From positions 10,408,638 through 10,472,637 of the forward strand of contig OZ012695.1 in NCBI GenBank assembly GCA_963942565.1: a DNA stretch of 64,000 nucleotides, given 5' to 3'. This DNA is from Maea johnstoni. Its lineage: Eukaryota; Annelida; Polychaeta; Spionida; Magelonidae. The notes beneath the pieces are model-generated. The model saw only the letters and a list, made by a program, of their open reading frames with translations, was not told where the DNA came from and ran no database searches. Made by a program: the position numbers and the translations under genes. Below are positions 1-10,500 of the stretch, piece after piece; position 1 is the stretch's first letter, and the number at the start of each line of letters is the position of its first letter.

Positions 1-353
1 GAGTATACTCCTCTAGCACTCTCCATGGTGAGTGGTAGTGGTCACTGCCATTGGGACCCGGAACATGAATATGTACCCTCCTTATTTGGCAGACAGAATG
101 TTCGCAGGTCTGCATGTATCACCAAGCACTATTCAGGTCCCTGCACGTGCCTTAATGGGATCACTCCTACTGGTTAAGGGACTTCTTCCATAACATGTAC
201 ATAGTGTGATTTGCACTCTTGAATAAATTTATGAATAACTGTATCCATGTATCCAATGTTCATTACTGTATCCAAAGCTGTTATGCCCATAGAAATTATG
301 CTTTGCCTTATATAAGTTGCATGGGCTCAATTCTGATGTGTTATTCCTGTGCA
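1..353. other. Unassigned flank, no gene seen
   Basis: I see no coding exon or RNA gene here. A TTAA at 174-177 may be the left target site of the foldback element that follows, because its right end at 905-908 is also TTAA. The tip beside 174 does not match the right tip, so the left end is either diverged or not the true end. Confidence 0.4.
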
Positions 354-908
354 CCTCGATATAAACACAGTTCCTATTTTACAATGTTTTACCTCAAATG
401 AGGTTTTCTTGATCAATAAAGGTACATTTGATTTATAAATACCATACATGTCTGCTAAACATACTAGGCTAGGGCAACTGAATGGCAAATTTGGAGTTCC
501 TGCAAGATAATACCTTACAGCATGCGATTTTGATGGAAATTGTACCTACGAAAGTAGGTCAACATGGTAGAGACTGCCTTTCCATTGTGACCCATTTTTT
601 ATGTAAAAAATTCCACCAAAGTCAGGTGCTGTAAGGCACTATCTTGCAGAAAGTTTCCCTTTAGTTGTCCTAGCCTAGTATATTTAGCAGACGTGTGTGG
701 TATTTATAAATCATATGTACCTTTATTGATCAAGAAAACCTCATTTGAGTTAAAACATTGTAAAATAGGAACTGTGTTTATATCGAGGTCAGCTCAAGCA
801 GCTAAGTTAAAGAAAACTTTTATTTGAAACACCAAGACCTCAGGGATTAGATAACTATTGCTAGAAAGGGGACAGGAGTGCTAAACTAAACCATCATCAC
901 AGCCTTAA
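354..908. mobile_element. Foldback MITE, TTAA-flanked family, copy 1
   Basis: Bases 354-430 are repeated in inverted orientation at about 712-788. The arms begin CCTCGATATAAACACAGTT and end AACTGTGTTTATATCGAGG. The interior also pairs imperfectly (CTGCAAGATAATACC near 510 against ACTATCTTGCAG near 636), so most of the element can fold back on itself. Sequence beyond the right arm, ending CATCACAGCC then TTAA at 905-908, matches the right end of a second copy at 50389-52818, which suggests TTAA target duplications. No coding sequence is visible, so it is non-autonomous. Confidence 0.75.
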
Positions 909-2277
909 CCCATTTAAGCTGTGTATGGCTTAGGTTCTGTACCTGTTAATGTCATTCCCCTTCCCTTATCCCCCGTACCATGAGTAACGGGGGCAGATAG
1001 GGTACTACTTTATCTGGTGTGATGTGGGATGACTACAAGTATATACTCTAAAAGTGGTACAGATTTAGATACAAAGTTAAGTAGTAAAGACATTGTATAT
1101 AGAACACACAGTGATTGTATTCTACCATCAGAAATAGACCAGGTCGGGGGAGGGCTATTCATTATTTTTTGTATGATATGTATGATATGTAGAGTTATAC
1201 CAAGATGGTCATAATATGAGGTAAGAAGAAGCAATGGTGTATTAATGAGTGTCATTGGACATCTGGAATGTTATGTTCGAAGGGTATCTGGACATGGTGT
1301 GGGACATCTAGTTAAGGCTGAGTGGTTGTACTAGAAAGTAGCTGACAACGTCCATCTTGTAATTGATGTTTGGGAAAACTCTTTCTGGAGTTGTCAGCAT
1401 CCACATATCCTTTTGCCGCATAGTTAAGTGGTATGGATGCAAAGGTGTCTACTTGAATGAACAAAACTCGCACAGAGAGCTCACTTATTACCCATTCATG
1501 GCAGCTCCTGACCAGCTTATTTTGAATGCACTAGCAGTCAACACCGGCTGGGTAAAGAGAGACCAACCCAATTACGCCCTACAACTGATGGGCCGGATAA
1601 TTTACACCCTCAGTGGCCCTCTCCTAGACACAGGATTTTCTGAACCCTGGCATGAGAGTGGATGCATCTTTTTATGATCATACCGCTATAACTGAGTCTT
1701 GATCTTTTAACTGATAATGCTTAGGAAATTTTTCTAGGGAGTGGAATTATGGGGATGTCCTCTTTCCAACGTGAAGGAGTTCGGGAAATTAATCTAGGGA
1801 GTGAAATTTTGGGGATGTCCTCTTTCCAACGTGAACGAGTGTTATCTTAGCACATTATCTTACTTCAATATGATCTGTCCTGTATGGACCTCATTAACAC
1901 TTATTGGAAATACTCTTGAATAATTGTGCTCTGATATTTACATTGTCGTACTAAACTCATTCTTGCCTGTCTTTTAATTCTAGTCATACCCAGATCAATT
2001 ACTTGGCTCTGAAATTCACGCCATTACTGTTGTACCACTGCAGCACTGAGAATCTCAAAATATGCATGTCATATAAGAAATGAATACACATAACAATAGT
2101 GAAAGTTCGCACATGTAAAGGTTTTATTTTCAGACTTAATATCAAGGTGTAATTCATGTCCTGAAGTATTTCACTTCACTTGCTGTAATCATCAGTACAG
2201 TAGTAAATGTATTACACAAAAAAGAGATCATCAGTTTTTTACATTATGGTTGATAGTGAGGGGTGAAAAGATACAAA
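909..2277. other. Unassigned stretch, no gene recognised
   Basis: No exon is recognisable. An open frame at 1363-1677 (104 codons) resembles nothing I know, shows no splice context and is not called. A 60-bp tandem duplication inside it is listed separately. Confidence 0.4.
1724..1843. repeat. 60-bp tandem duplication
   Basis: Two adjacent 60-bp units (1724-1783 and 1784-1843) share GGAAATT, CTAGGGAGTG and the run GGGGATGTCCTCTTTCCAAC. Only a few substitutions separate them, so the duplication looks recent. No function is seen. Confidence 0.8.
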
Positions 2278-2279
2278 TA

Positions 2280-2739
2280 CCGTAATTACGCGTGTATAAG
2301 ACACACTTTTTCACTAGCCAGGCCACACATATCCAAAATCGATGACAGTGAATTTAACTCTAGCTTGATTCATCCAAACAGGCGGGTTATTTCACTTAAT
2401 TACAATTATACTGCGGCAAAGACAATGCCTATCAATGCTCACCACGGCACCTACAAATTGTATTCAACACCACTCCCCATTAGAATGTATTGATTACAAT
2501 CAATATCATCTCTAGGACAATGGGCGCTTGCGCAGAGTGATGAGCATTGACATATTTCACTCATCTCGAAATGCTTTTTACCAGTTTTCTAGCGTTATTC
2601 ATGAGGAGTTGAACTGCCACAATATTCCCGAAAAGGGGGTGCGCACTATACACAGAGTTAAGGTCTGTACATCATTTTTAAGGCCTGAACAAGGGGTGCA
2701 TCTTATATATGAGTGCGTCTTATACACGCGAAATTACGG
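2280..2739. mobile_element. TA-flanked MITE, CCGTAATT family, copy A
   Basis: The element starts CCGTAATTACGCGTGTATAA, ends TTATACACGCGAAATTACGG and is flanked by TA on both sides. Its subterminal stretch (about 2640-2710, containing CACTATACACAGAGTTAAGG) recurs in the copies at 30595-31139, 34270-36174 and 58896-59393. It is 460 bp with no coding capacity. A TA target points to the Tc1/mariner group or a relative; I cannot assign the family. Confidence 0.8.
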
Positions 2740-3299
2740 TATTAGCTCATTTATATCTAATAATGCATTTTAGATTTTGCCATGTTTGTATGTATCTACT
2801 TGAAAAAGTCATATTTTTTCAATATGCATTTTTGTGGATATTGACTTTTGGGGTAATAAGTCTTGCGCCTGTAAACCCAGTAAATTATACCTAAATCCAA
2901 GGTGATAAGAAATGTACAGTGTGGCATTTAAGGTCTTACGACACTTTCAGAAATTGCAGTTTAATTTTTTTTTCACAAATTTTTGAAAAAAAGAATGCAA
3001 TTTATGTCATAACAGGGCTCAACAGTATCCAGCCAACCCAGGCAGTCAGGCAGGGCAAGTTTGACCCAATAGTCCTGCAGGCATTCAGGTAACCCAGCAA
3101 ATTTGATGACAATCACCTTGTTTAACCTTGACATAAATAAAAAGAAAATCTTACTTTTTCAAACTCCAGGTTTGATTTTATTTCATATTTTTCTTACCCA
3201 TTTTATTTCCGCCTTTACCCTTCATGACTTTTCAAGGTTGCTGTCAACTATATTGTTATTCTAAAGATCCAATTTATATGAATTCAATGAATGTACCTC

Positions 3300-4125
3300 T
3301 CAATTTCCATTCTAATGTTATCAAGACTGAAATCATTCTATTCGGCTCTAAGAAACACCTAGCTGAACTGAACATTAAGTCACTCTCTGTAGCGGGGACT
3401 GATGTGTCTGTTGCATCTGAGCCTGTGCGGAATCTGGGAGCTATGTTTGACTCTCAACTGATCATGGCACCCCATGTCAAAAGTGTTGTCAAAAAATCTA
3501 GCTTTCACCTGAGAAATATTGGAAAAGCGAGACGTGTGTTAACAGAAGATGCCACAAAAACAGTGATGCAGTCACTGGTGATGTCTCGCTTGGATTACTG
3601 CAATGCTCTCCTAATTGGAATACAACAGGATTTGATTGCAAAGCTGCAGCGACTACAAAACAGTGCAGCAAGGATAGTATCGAGAACCAGGAAGTATGAA
3701 CATATCACACCTGTTCTCATCAAGCTTCACTGGCTACCAATCAAATTCCGCATCCAATTTAAGGTCCTACTGCTGGTATACAAGGCGCTTAACGGACTTG
3801 CACCTAAGTACATCATGCTTGTGCCTTATAAACCCAGACGCCATCTACGATCAGAAGCAAAGGGCCTTCTGGACGAGCCTCGGACTAGACTCAAATTTGG
3901 AGATCGCGCTTTCTCCATTAGTGCACCGAGATTATGGAATGCGCTTCCACAACACCTGAAGGATTCTACATCGTGTCAGGCCTTCAAGAAGTGTCTCAAA
4001 ACACACCTTTTCAGGCTCGCCCATTGAGGCGTTGTGGACTATTACTCAAACTATGACAATGTGCAGCGCTTTTGAACATTTTATGAATGGAAAAGGCGCT
4101 ATATAAATTCCAATTATTATTATTA
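3300..4125 (+). mobile_element. LINE 3' end, CR1/L2-type reverse transcriptase C-terminus
   Basis: An open frame to a stop at 4025-4027 encodes the C-terminal part of a non-LTR retrotransposon reverse transcriptase. Visible hallmarks are KTEIILFGSKK, NLGAMFDSQL, SRLDYCNALL, KLQRLQNSAARIV, HITPVLIKLHWLPI, VYKALNGLAPKYI and APRLWNALPQHLKD. The stop is followed by a short 3' UTR with GGCGCTATATAAATT and an ATT microsatellite at about 4110-4128, the usual tail of CR1/L2-like elements. The copy is 5'-truncated: the polymerase catalytic core and the endonuclease are absent. The surviving frame is uninterrupted, so insertion is fairly recent. The frame runs upstream to 3224, but residues before about 3310 do not look like the family. 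Confidence 0.9.
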
Positions 4126-4338
4126 TTATAGATAGCCAAGCAGGGCAAGTTGAGGGCCTGTTCAGCTTGCTTGAAATGCCATTTCCCCATGATTAGATAA
4201 TCATGACTATGGGGCTATCTGTTATGTCTAGCCCTGTATGAACATTCTCCAAAATTGGTTTGTTTCTTTTCTAAATATATCCTTTCAGAGATATTGTCAC
4301 AGCCTAAAATACTGTTCTGCTTTGTTGAAATGTTTTTA

Positions 4339-4620
4339 GAGTTTGTAAGTACTTGTACTTACAACTCTGTTGCTACAGCATTCAAATTGTTTGTCTAAAC
4401 TATGATTCCATTTTAAATTGTATCTATGTTCTCTTAAATGACTTGGTGGATTTTCCTAATTTTATGTTTTTTTTGTTAATTTCTGGGTGCCTGGTTGATA
4501 TTTTTTTGTTTTTGGTTCATATTTGTTTTTTTCGTAGTGTATTTTTTTTTTTTTTTTGGTTTCTGAATTTTCATGGTATACTCAGTAGTGGGTTTTGTTA
4601 GTTTACATTTCCACCAATAG
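4339..4620. repeat. Hairpin-headed T-rich repeat, copy 1
   Basis: An inverted repeat at 4339-4367 (GAGTTTGTAAGTAC against GTACTTACAACTC) is followed by a T-rich tract. The same arrangement occurs at 62135-62395: a different hairpin of the same design, then a similar T-rich tract (shared TTTCTGGTTGAT-like, TTTTTGTTTTTGGTTC-like and GGTTTCTGAATTTT blocks). The two copies therefore belong to one dispersed family. No coding sequence. A Helitron-like origin is possible but unproven. Confidence 0.6.
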
Positions 4621-4674
4621 ATGGCAGCACCTGATAGTGCAGATGTAGTAATCTGTGTTGCGTGATAGGGCTCT

Positions 4675-4800
4675 TTATCATCAGCCTCACTCTGATACTC
4701 GCAGCTGATTGGTCAATTGCTGTTGGGTACTGGATTGTATTTCATTGCTTTTCATTAGTTGTCAATGTTAGGATGTGGATAAGTGATTTATCCCCCCTCT
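4675..4800. repeat. Dispersed repeat shared with 21545-21680
   Basis: The stretch around GCTGATTGGTCAATTGCTGTT resembles the sequence near 21570 in ANAPC5 intron 11, including CACTCTGAT, TGATTGGTCAATT, CATTGCTTTT and TGTCAATG in the same order. I cannot define its ends. The remainder up to 5260 is AT-rich with homopolymer runs and no gene. Confidence 0.5.
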
Positions 4801-5334
4801 CAATGTTTTATCCCCTTTCGCCATGGTTACTATGGGTTTGACCTCAAGTTTACAGGTCACAGCCTTGTTGTTTTTTTATATCACAAGACACACATAAAAA
4901 ATAAGAAAACAAAATAAAAAACTTTAAATAATTTTTTTTTTTTTTTAATTAATTAAAAAAAATATTAGTTGCTCGCTGTTGATGTTAGATGTTGCAGTAG
5001 TTGCGCTGTGGTTTTGTATAGGACTGTTGTTAGTCAGTCTACACTTTTAACCCTGCCCTCCCATGCTTCTAGCGCTTTTTAGTGAACTTGTGTGGTCACG
5101 TTATATTTAATTCTTGTCATCTTGGTTTAAGGGTTTTCTTTAGTATTTCTCTTTTACTTACCATCTCTGAAGTTTTAATATTTCTTAAGATTTTTTAAAC
5201 ATTTCTTACCATCTCTGAATTTTTAAATATTTCTTTTGTTTTAACAAGGCCAGGGAAGTCCAAATAGTTTGTCTGTAATAATATCTAACATCATCAATAC
5301 CCCAATTTATTGAAGACATAAAAACAATTCCATC

Positions 5335-5800
5335 CGTTCAAACATGCCAAAGAAAAATCATAATGGGAGACTTTAACAACATTCAAAACAAAAACCAAAG
5401 CACTGTAAAAAAGTTATGCGAAAACCTAAAAACAAAGCAACTGATAAGCTTAGCAACAACAAAGTATAACACTATAATTGATCACATACACACAAATCTA
5501 TCAACACACCAAAAATCTGGAGTGATAAAAACATCCTACTCTGACCATGACCAAATATTCATACAATTCTAAAACCTTTCAAAAAACCGCAACACATCAA
5601 ACAAAAGTAGGACACACTAGAAAAATTGATAAATTAAAAATTTACCTAAAAACGAATAATTGAAAAATTAAAGGTCAAAAAATTTAAAAAAAACAGAAAA
5701 ACAAGAAAGCGAAAAATTTGAAATAGCGAACAACAGAAAAAAGTTAGTTACAAGACAAACTCTTGACGCCGCTGGCGTCTCTCTTGTTTTTTTCTGTTAT
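5335..5800 (+). mobile_element. Helentron-like 3' end with endonuclease remnant
   Basis: The frame through 5363-5575 encodes an APE-type endonuclease fragment: IIMGDFNN, then TTKYNTIIDHIHTN, then SGVIKTSYSDHDQIFI and a stop. GDFN and SDH are family catalytic motifs. About 190 bp after the stop lies a perfect hairpin, GACGCC-GCT-GGCGTC at 5765-5779, followed by TCTCTTGTTTT. A hairpin of the same design with the same downstream bases occurs at 58648-58662. In Helentron-type Helitrons an endonuclease sits at the C-terminus of the Rep/helicase protein and the 3' end carries a hairpin, which fits this order. A LINE endonuclease is the alternative; the lack of an RT downstream argues against it. 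Only the 3' end is present. Confidence 0.6.
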
Positions 5801-7065
5801 ATAGAAAATATGGGGTTAAATGAAGGAATTCAAGAAACAAGTTTTATTAATTCAAAATTGGTATAAGTCAGAATTGCTGTGTTTAATTTTCAACAAAATA
5901 TATCTAAACAATTTATACATGCTTTTATCAAGAAGACATTACTAAAGAAAATGACAGGTCATCGTATTGTTTTTTGAACCACAGAAATAGGACTTTTTTG
6001 ACAGGTTTTCATAAAGATGTTAGAAAAGAGTAACCCTATTGGTACCATATTTGCCCATTCTTATATAAGATATTGTTGAGCAAGGGAACCTAGAGCTGCA
6101 CTCACAGAGGGAGATCAACTCATGAGCTCACCACACGTTTGACTCGTGAGCTCACGGACATTCCAATTTTCCAAAGAAATATTTATTTCCCAACCAAGCT
6201 ATTAAGAAATAAATCTTGATTGGCGGAGATTTTTTAACATTGCCATGTTTATTTCATTTTAAAACATGCTGACGAGTTACGAAGGTCAGTATAACACTCA
6301 ACACCGCTTTGGTGTATACATTGGAGATTGTAAAGAAGACATGACCGCGATAAGCAGTTATGTATGTTATTAATGTGTGTTAGGTGCTCTGTGTTACGTT
6401 TGTGTTCCCAACATAGACAAGCTCACGATTTGAACATTTCAGCTCGAGCTCAGCGAGTTTTCCTCAGGGCTCGAGCCACTCGAGTTCGTGAGTGGACTGG
6501 TGATTGCAGCTCTAAGGGAACCCCATTTCATACACAAGAATTATCGTACATATTTTCTGAAAATGTGTCTAAACATCAAATTCAAATTATTTTTTTTTAA
6601 CAATTTCTTATCAAATTTGGCAGTGGCGTTAGTTAAATTGTAAACAAATATTTTAGCAAATTTTAGAGAAGTATTTGAAAAGGGAGTTATACCCACTAGG
6701 CCATTACTACATTGACTTTCAGTCAAATACATGTATTTCTCAAAATTTTGCTTGTCAAGATATTTAAGTGTCAGTCCATGTGTAAGCTCCAGGCGTAAAC
6801 AGGTTAACTATAGGTATTTGCTGGCACAACATGCATGGAAATCTGGGGTGAACACTGGTCAGTTGACAATACATGCATTGTGCCAGTCAACTCGTGGGTT
6901 ATTGGTAGAACTCAAAAACTCCAGGATGAATGAGGGAAGCTTCACAAAATAGATACTATGGCTGCTAACTTCAGGATTGCTGGTACTGTTTTCAAAACTC
7001 CAGGATGAACTTAAGAGAGTACACCATGTGGTGAATATTGTGCCTTCTATATATATGTTTGTTAG
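5801..7065. other. 3' flank of ANAPC5, no gene seen
   Basis: AT-rich sequence with no recognisable exon. It may contain the distal 3' UTR and polyadenylation site of ANAPC5 (minus strand), but no AATAAA close to the stop codon stands out. Related stretches near 6120-6180 and 6420-6500 repeat the word CTCGTGAG/CTCGAG several times. Confidence 0.35.
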
Positions 7066-7370
7066 TACTGCTTCCAGAGGTGAACTTGAATAGCCACACT
7101 AAAGGTGTTTCCTATTACACCTAGAGTTGGTGGTACTGCATCCAGAGGTGAACTTGAATAGCCACACTAAAGGTGTTTCCTATTACACCTAGAGATGGTA
7201 GTACTGCTTCCAGAGGTGAACTTGAGTAGCCACACTAAAGGTGTTTCCTATTACACCTAGAGATGGTAGTACTGCTTCCATTGGTGAACTTGAATAGCCA
7301 CACTAAAGGTGTTTCTTATTACAAGTAGAGATGGTAGTACTGCTTCCATTGGTGAACTTGAGGAGCTACA
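7066..7370. repeat. 68-bp tandem repeat in the ANAPC5 3' region
   Basis: TACTGC(T/A)TCCA recurs at 7066, 7134, 7202, 7270 and 7338, an exact 68-bp spacing. Each unit carries GTGAACTTGA and, in all but the last partial unit, CCACACTAAAGGTGTTTC. There are about four and a half units, the later ones with ATTGG replacing GAGGT. The array begins about 50 bp downstream of the ANAPC5 stop codon in transcript orientation, so it probably lies in the 3' UTR. Confidence 0.85.
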
Positions 7371-7417
7371 ACATGCGGGTAGTGCGTCTGTTGATTGCAG
7401 GGTTGGTAATGGGCCCC

Positions 7418-7534
7418 CTACACAATATGTATGTTGTGTCCGCTGACTGTGGGGTACTGCTGATCCAGTTTCCTGAATTCTAGTGCGCACTTGTTTCTCT
7501 CAGCAGAATAACCCAGTTCATGGTAAAGACGAGC
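7418..7534 (-). CDS. ANAPC5: ANAPC5 exon 19 (last coding exon)
   Basis: Phase 0 entry after a TTTTCCAG acceptor. It encodes 38 residues beginning ARLYHELGYSAERNKCALEF and ending HNIHIV, then TAG at 7418-7420. It corresponds to the human C-terminus ARLYHTLGKTQERNRCAMLF; the last dozen residues differ. Confidence 0.95.
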   Translation of the reverse strand, partial: ARLYHELGYSAERNKCALEFRKLDQQYPTVSGHNIHIV

Positions 7535-10500
7535 CTGGAAAATAGATGAATTATCATATTATTAGTAAAGACAACTTGGGTGGTATATCGGAGACTACCA
7601 AATTCATTAAAATGATCTGTACAGGAACAATAATTTAGCCGTCCTCTCTTTGAAAAAAAAACACTGATATTTTAAGCTTGATCCACCCCACTGAAACATA
7701 AAAACTGGAATTTCTATAAATTTCAGACAGGCCTAAAATTACCAAATGAGGGAGATATGCATTGAGATTTCTTTCTCAAATTATAGAAAGTAATAGCAGC
7801 GTAAATATTATAAAAAAAAACCTGCTGAAATGGCCAAGGAGCATGGACATCTTAAAGAAAATATATGGTGTTAAGTTAGAACCCTACCCGATACCTGGGT
7901 CATTTTTAAAATTTAAATATCTGAAAACTGAGTTAAATGTAGACAACGGCACTTATGCTATTGTATAGCTTACATCTCATATTTACAGAATAATGATAAA
8001 CTAATCAATAATTTGCTATTTTGAGTTGATGTGGCACCCTTTACCAACATATCTGGCTGTGTTTCGTTTTTTGGCAAAATGTGAAGACTCACCCTTTCCT
8101 TGAAAACCAAACTCTACCATTTGATCATTCATGTCTTTGGTAAGGTGCAAGGTCCTACCTAAACTGGGAATCTGCACGATGAGTATATGAAAAATATTTT
8201 TGAATGTTCCAATATGCCTCAAGATTACTAACAGCACTTGGTTTACCTAGCTAATGCCGATTTTTAGGTCCTGTCATACTACGAGGTGCTCATGACATGA
8301 CCTTGCACCTAGAGGGGATTCATATCTGTCATATTCTAAAACAATGGCTTCGAAGACCGTATCATTATTCACTTTCAGCCAAAATATGAGATGAAAATAC
8401 TGGTCAAAATGGTCAAAAATCTCGAAGGAATCTGCATGGTCGAAGCAGACACCCATATTGTATGTTAGGGACCAATTTAACATGGAGGGCCCAATGGGAC
8501 CCGCCTTTTGTGGTCGTACCACAATGGAAAGTTGCGAGGTCAAGATTTGTGGCGGATGACCACTCCTCATGTGAAATCTTTTGTTTTGATATCCATGCTT
8601 AGAGGCCAGCCAAAGACACCACCTAGTGGTGATGATATAGCTGTACTAAATTATCACCTTAACCTATTAATGCTTAAGGCTTCATCCAGATTTGTTGTCT
8701 GAATTGACGACACTTTTGACAATAACTTTTGAATTGGTAATTATTTTACAAAATACTGTATAACGGGTATATTTCCCAGGAGTTATATTTCCCGAAAAAG
8801 GATGATTTCAACTTTTTCCCGTTTATTATTTTCCCGGCCTGCACACGTCTGCACTGCATTAATTCAGACGACCGTTTGTGTGCTGAATTTGTATGTGCAG
8901 AACAAAAAAGCCAGTCATACGCCAGCTCAATTGAGCTGGTAAGGCCGACTCTATTGTTCTACATATTAATAGCACTTAGTGCAATATACCCACCTGTATA
9001 AATACGCGGACCGGTTAATGGACAGGTTGATAAACTGCTCATGACGGACAGTGAGTACTACAAACATATATCTAGACAAGCGAGTACGAAAAACATATGG
9101 CTTAACTACTCGATCTGAATACTTCTCCTATTGTTTTATATCTTAGGATTTATATTAAAGTAAATTCATTTTCATACAGTTTAACTATCCATTTATTGAC
9201 AAAAAAAACTAGTATGCATAACTTAACAAATTCACACACTAACTTGTAGTAGTATCTGAGTTCAGACTCTGACACATCGTCTGCCACACAATACCAACAA
9301 AAATGATTTAAGATAACGTTTTTAATTTTACCATCTCAAACCCATTAGGTAAATTCGAGAACATTAAGCACACGTTAACATTACAAGTTATACAGTATTT
9401 GAAGAAGAGTAGTTGGTAATTTCTCCTTCAAATATTTTGCAAATTGTGCTAGAACATGAAAGACTTATTCAAAATTGTCAGGCTGGTTTTGAAATTTTAG
9501 AGAGCATGAATATGAACATTGTAAAGAAAGTAAACGACCCCCTTATAATTATAATTAAGCAGTTAATACTGAGTATAAGAGGCCAGCTAGGGTAGGGTAT
9601 GGCTGTAAAGGGTGGGGGGAGCACTGCTAGATAGGAGGTGTGTACCTGGTAATAAAGGATGTCCTTGGCTCTGGAGTGAGCCTGCTAGGGTAGGGTATGG
9701 CTGTACAGGGTGGGGGAAGGGGTGTACCTGGTAATAAAGGACGTCCTTGACTCTGGAGTGAGCCTGCTAGGGTAGGGTATGGCTGTACAGGGTGGGGGGA
9801 GGTGTGTACCTGGTAATAAAGGACATCCTTGGCTCTGGAGTGAGCCTGCTAGGGTAGGGTATGGCTGTACAGGGTGGGTGGAGCACTGCTAGATAGGAGG
9901 AGGTGTGTACCTGGTAATAAAGGACGTCCTTGGCTCTGGAGTGAGCCTGCTAGGGTAGGGTATGGCTGTACAGGGTGGGGGAGGTGTGTACCTGGTAATA
10001 AAGGACGTCCTTGGCTCTGGAGTGAGCCTGCTAGGGTAGGGTATGGCTGTACAGGGTGGGAGGAGGTGTGTACCTGGTAATAAAGGATGTCCTTGGCTCT
10101 GGAGTGAGCCTGCTAGGGTAGGGTATACTAGTAGGGTATGGCTGTAAAGGGTGGGGGGGAGCACTGCTAGATAGGAGGTGTGTACCTGGTAATAAAGGAT
10201 GTCCTTGGCTCTGGAGTGAGCCTGCTAGGGTAGGGTATGGCTGTACAGGGTGGGGGGAGGTGTGTACCTGGTAATAAAGGACGTCCTTGACTCTGGAGTG
10301 AGCCTGCTAGGGTAGGGTATGGCTGTACAGGGTGGGGGGAGGTGTGTACCTGGTAATAAAGGACGTCCTTGGCTCTGGAGTGAGCCTGCTAGGGTATGGC
10401 TGTAAAGGGTGGGGGGAGCACTGCTAGATAGGAGGAGGTGTGTACCTGGTAATAAAGGACGTCCTTGGCTCTGGAGTGAGCCTGCTAGGGTATGGCTGAA

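Larger units (their letters stand above)
7535..9582. other. ANAPC5 intron 18, proximal to exon 19
   Basis: Intronic sequence before the large minisatellite. It holds a repeat shared with 49862-50045 and a TA-flanked element at 8756-9395, both listed separately. No exon is recognisable in the remainder; short open frames at 7762-7968 and 8274-8570 show no family resemblance. Confidence 0.5.

Noticed and set aside
1363-1677. 104-codon open frame
   Set aside because: No family resemblance, no splice context and surrounded by repeats; length alone is not enough.
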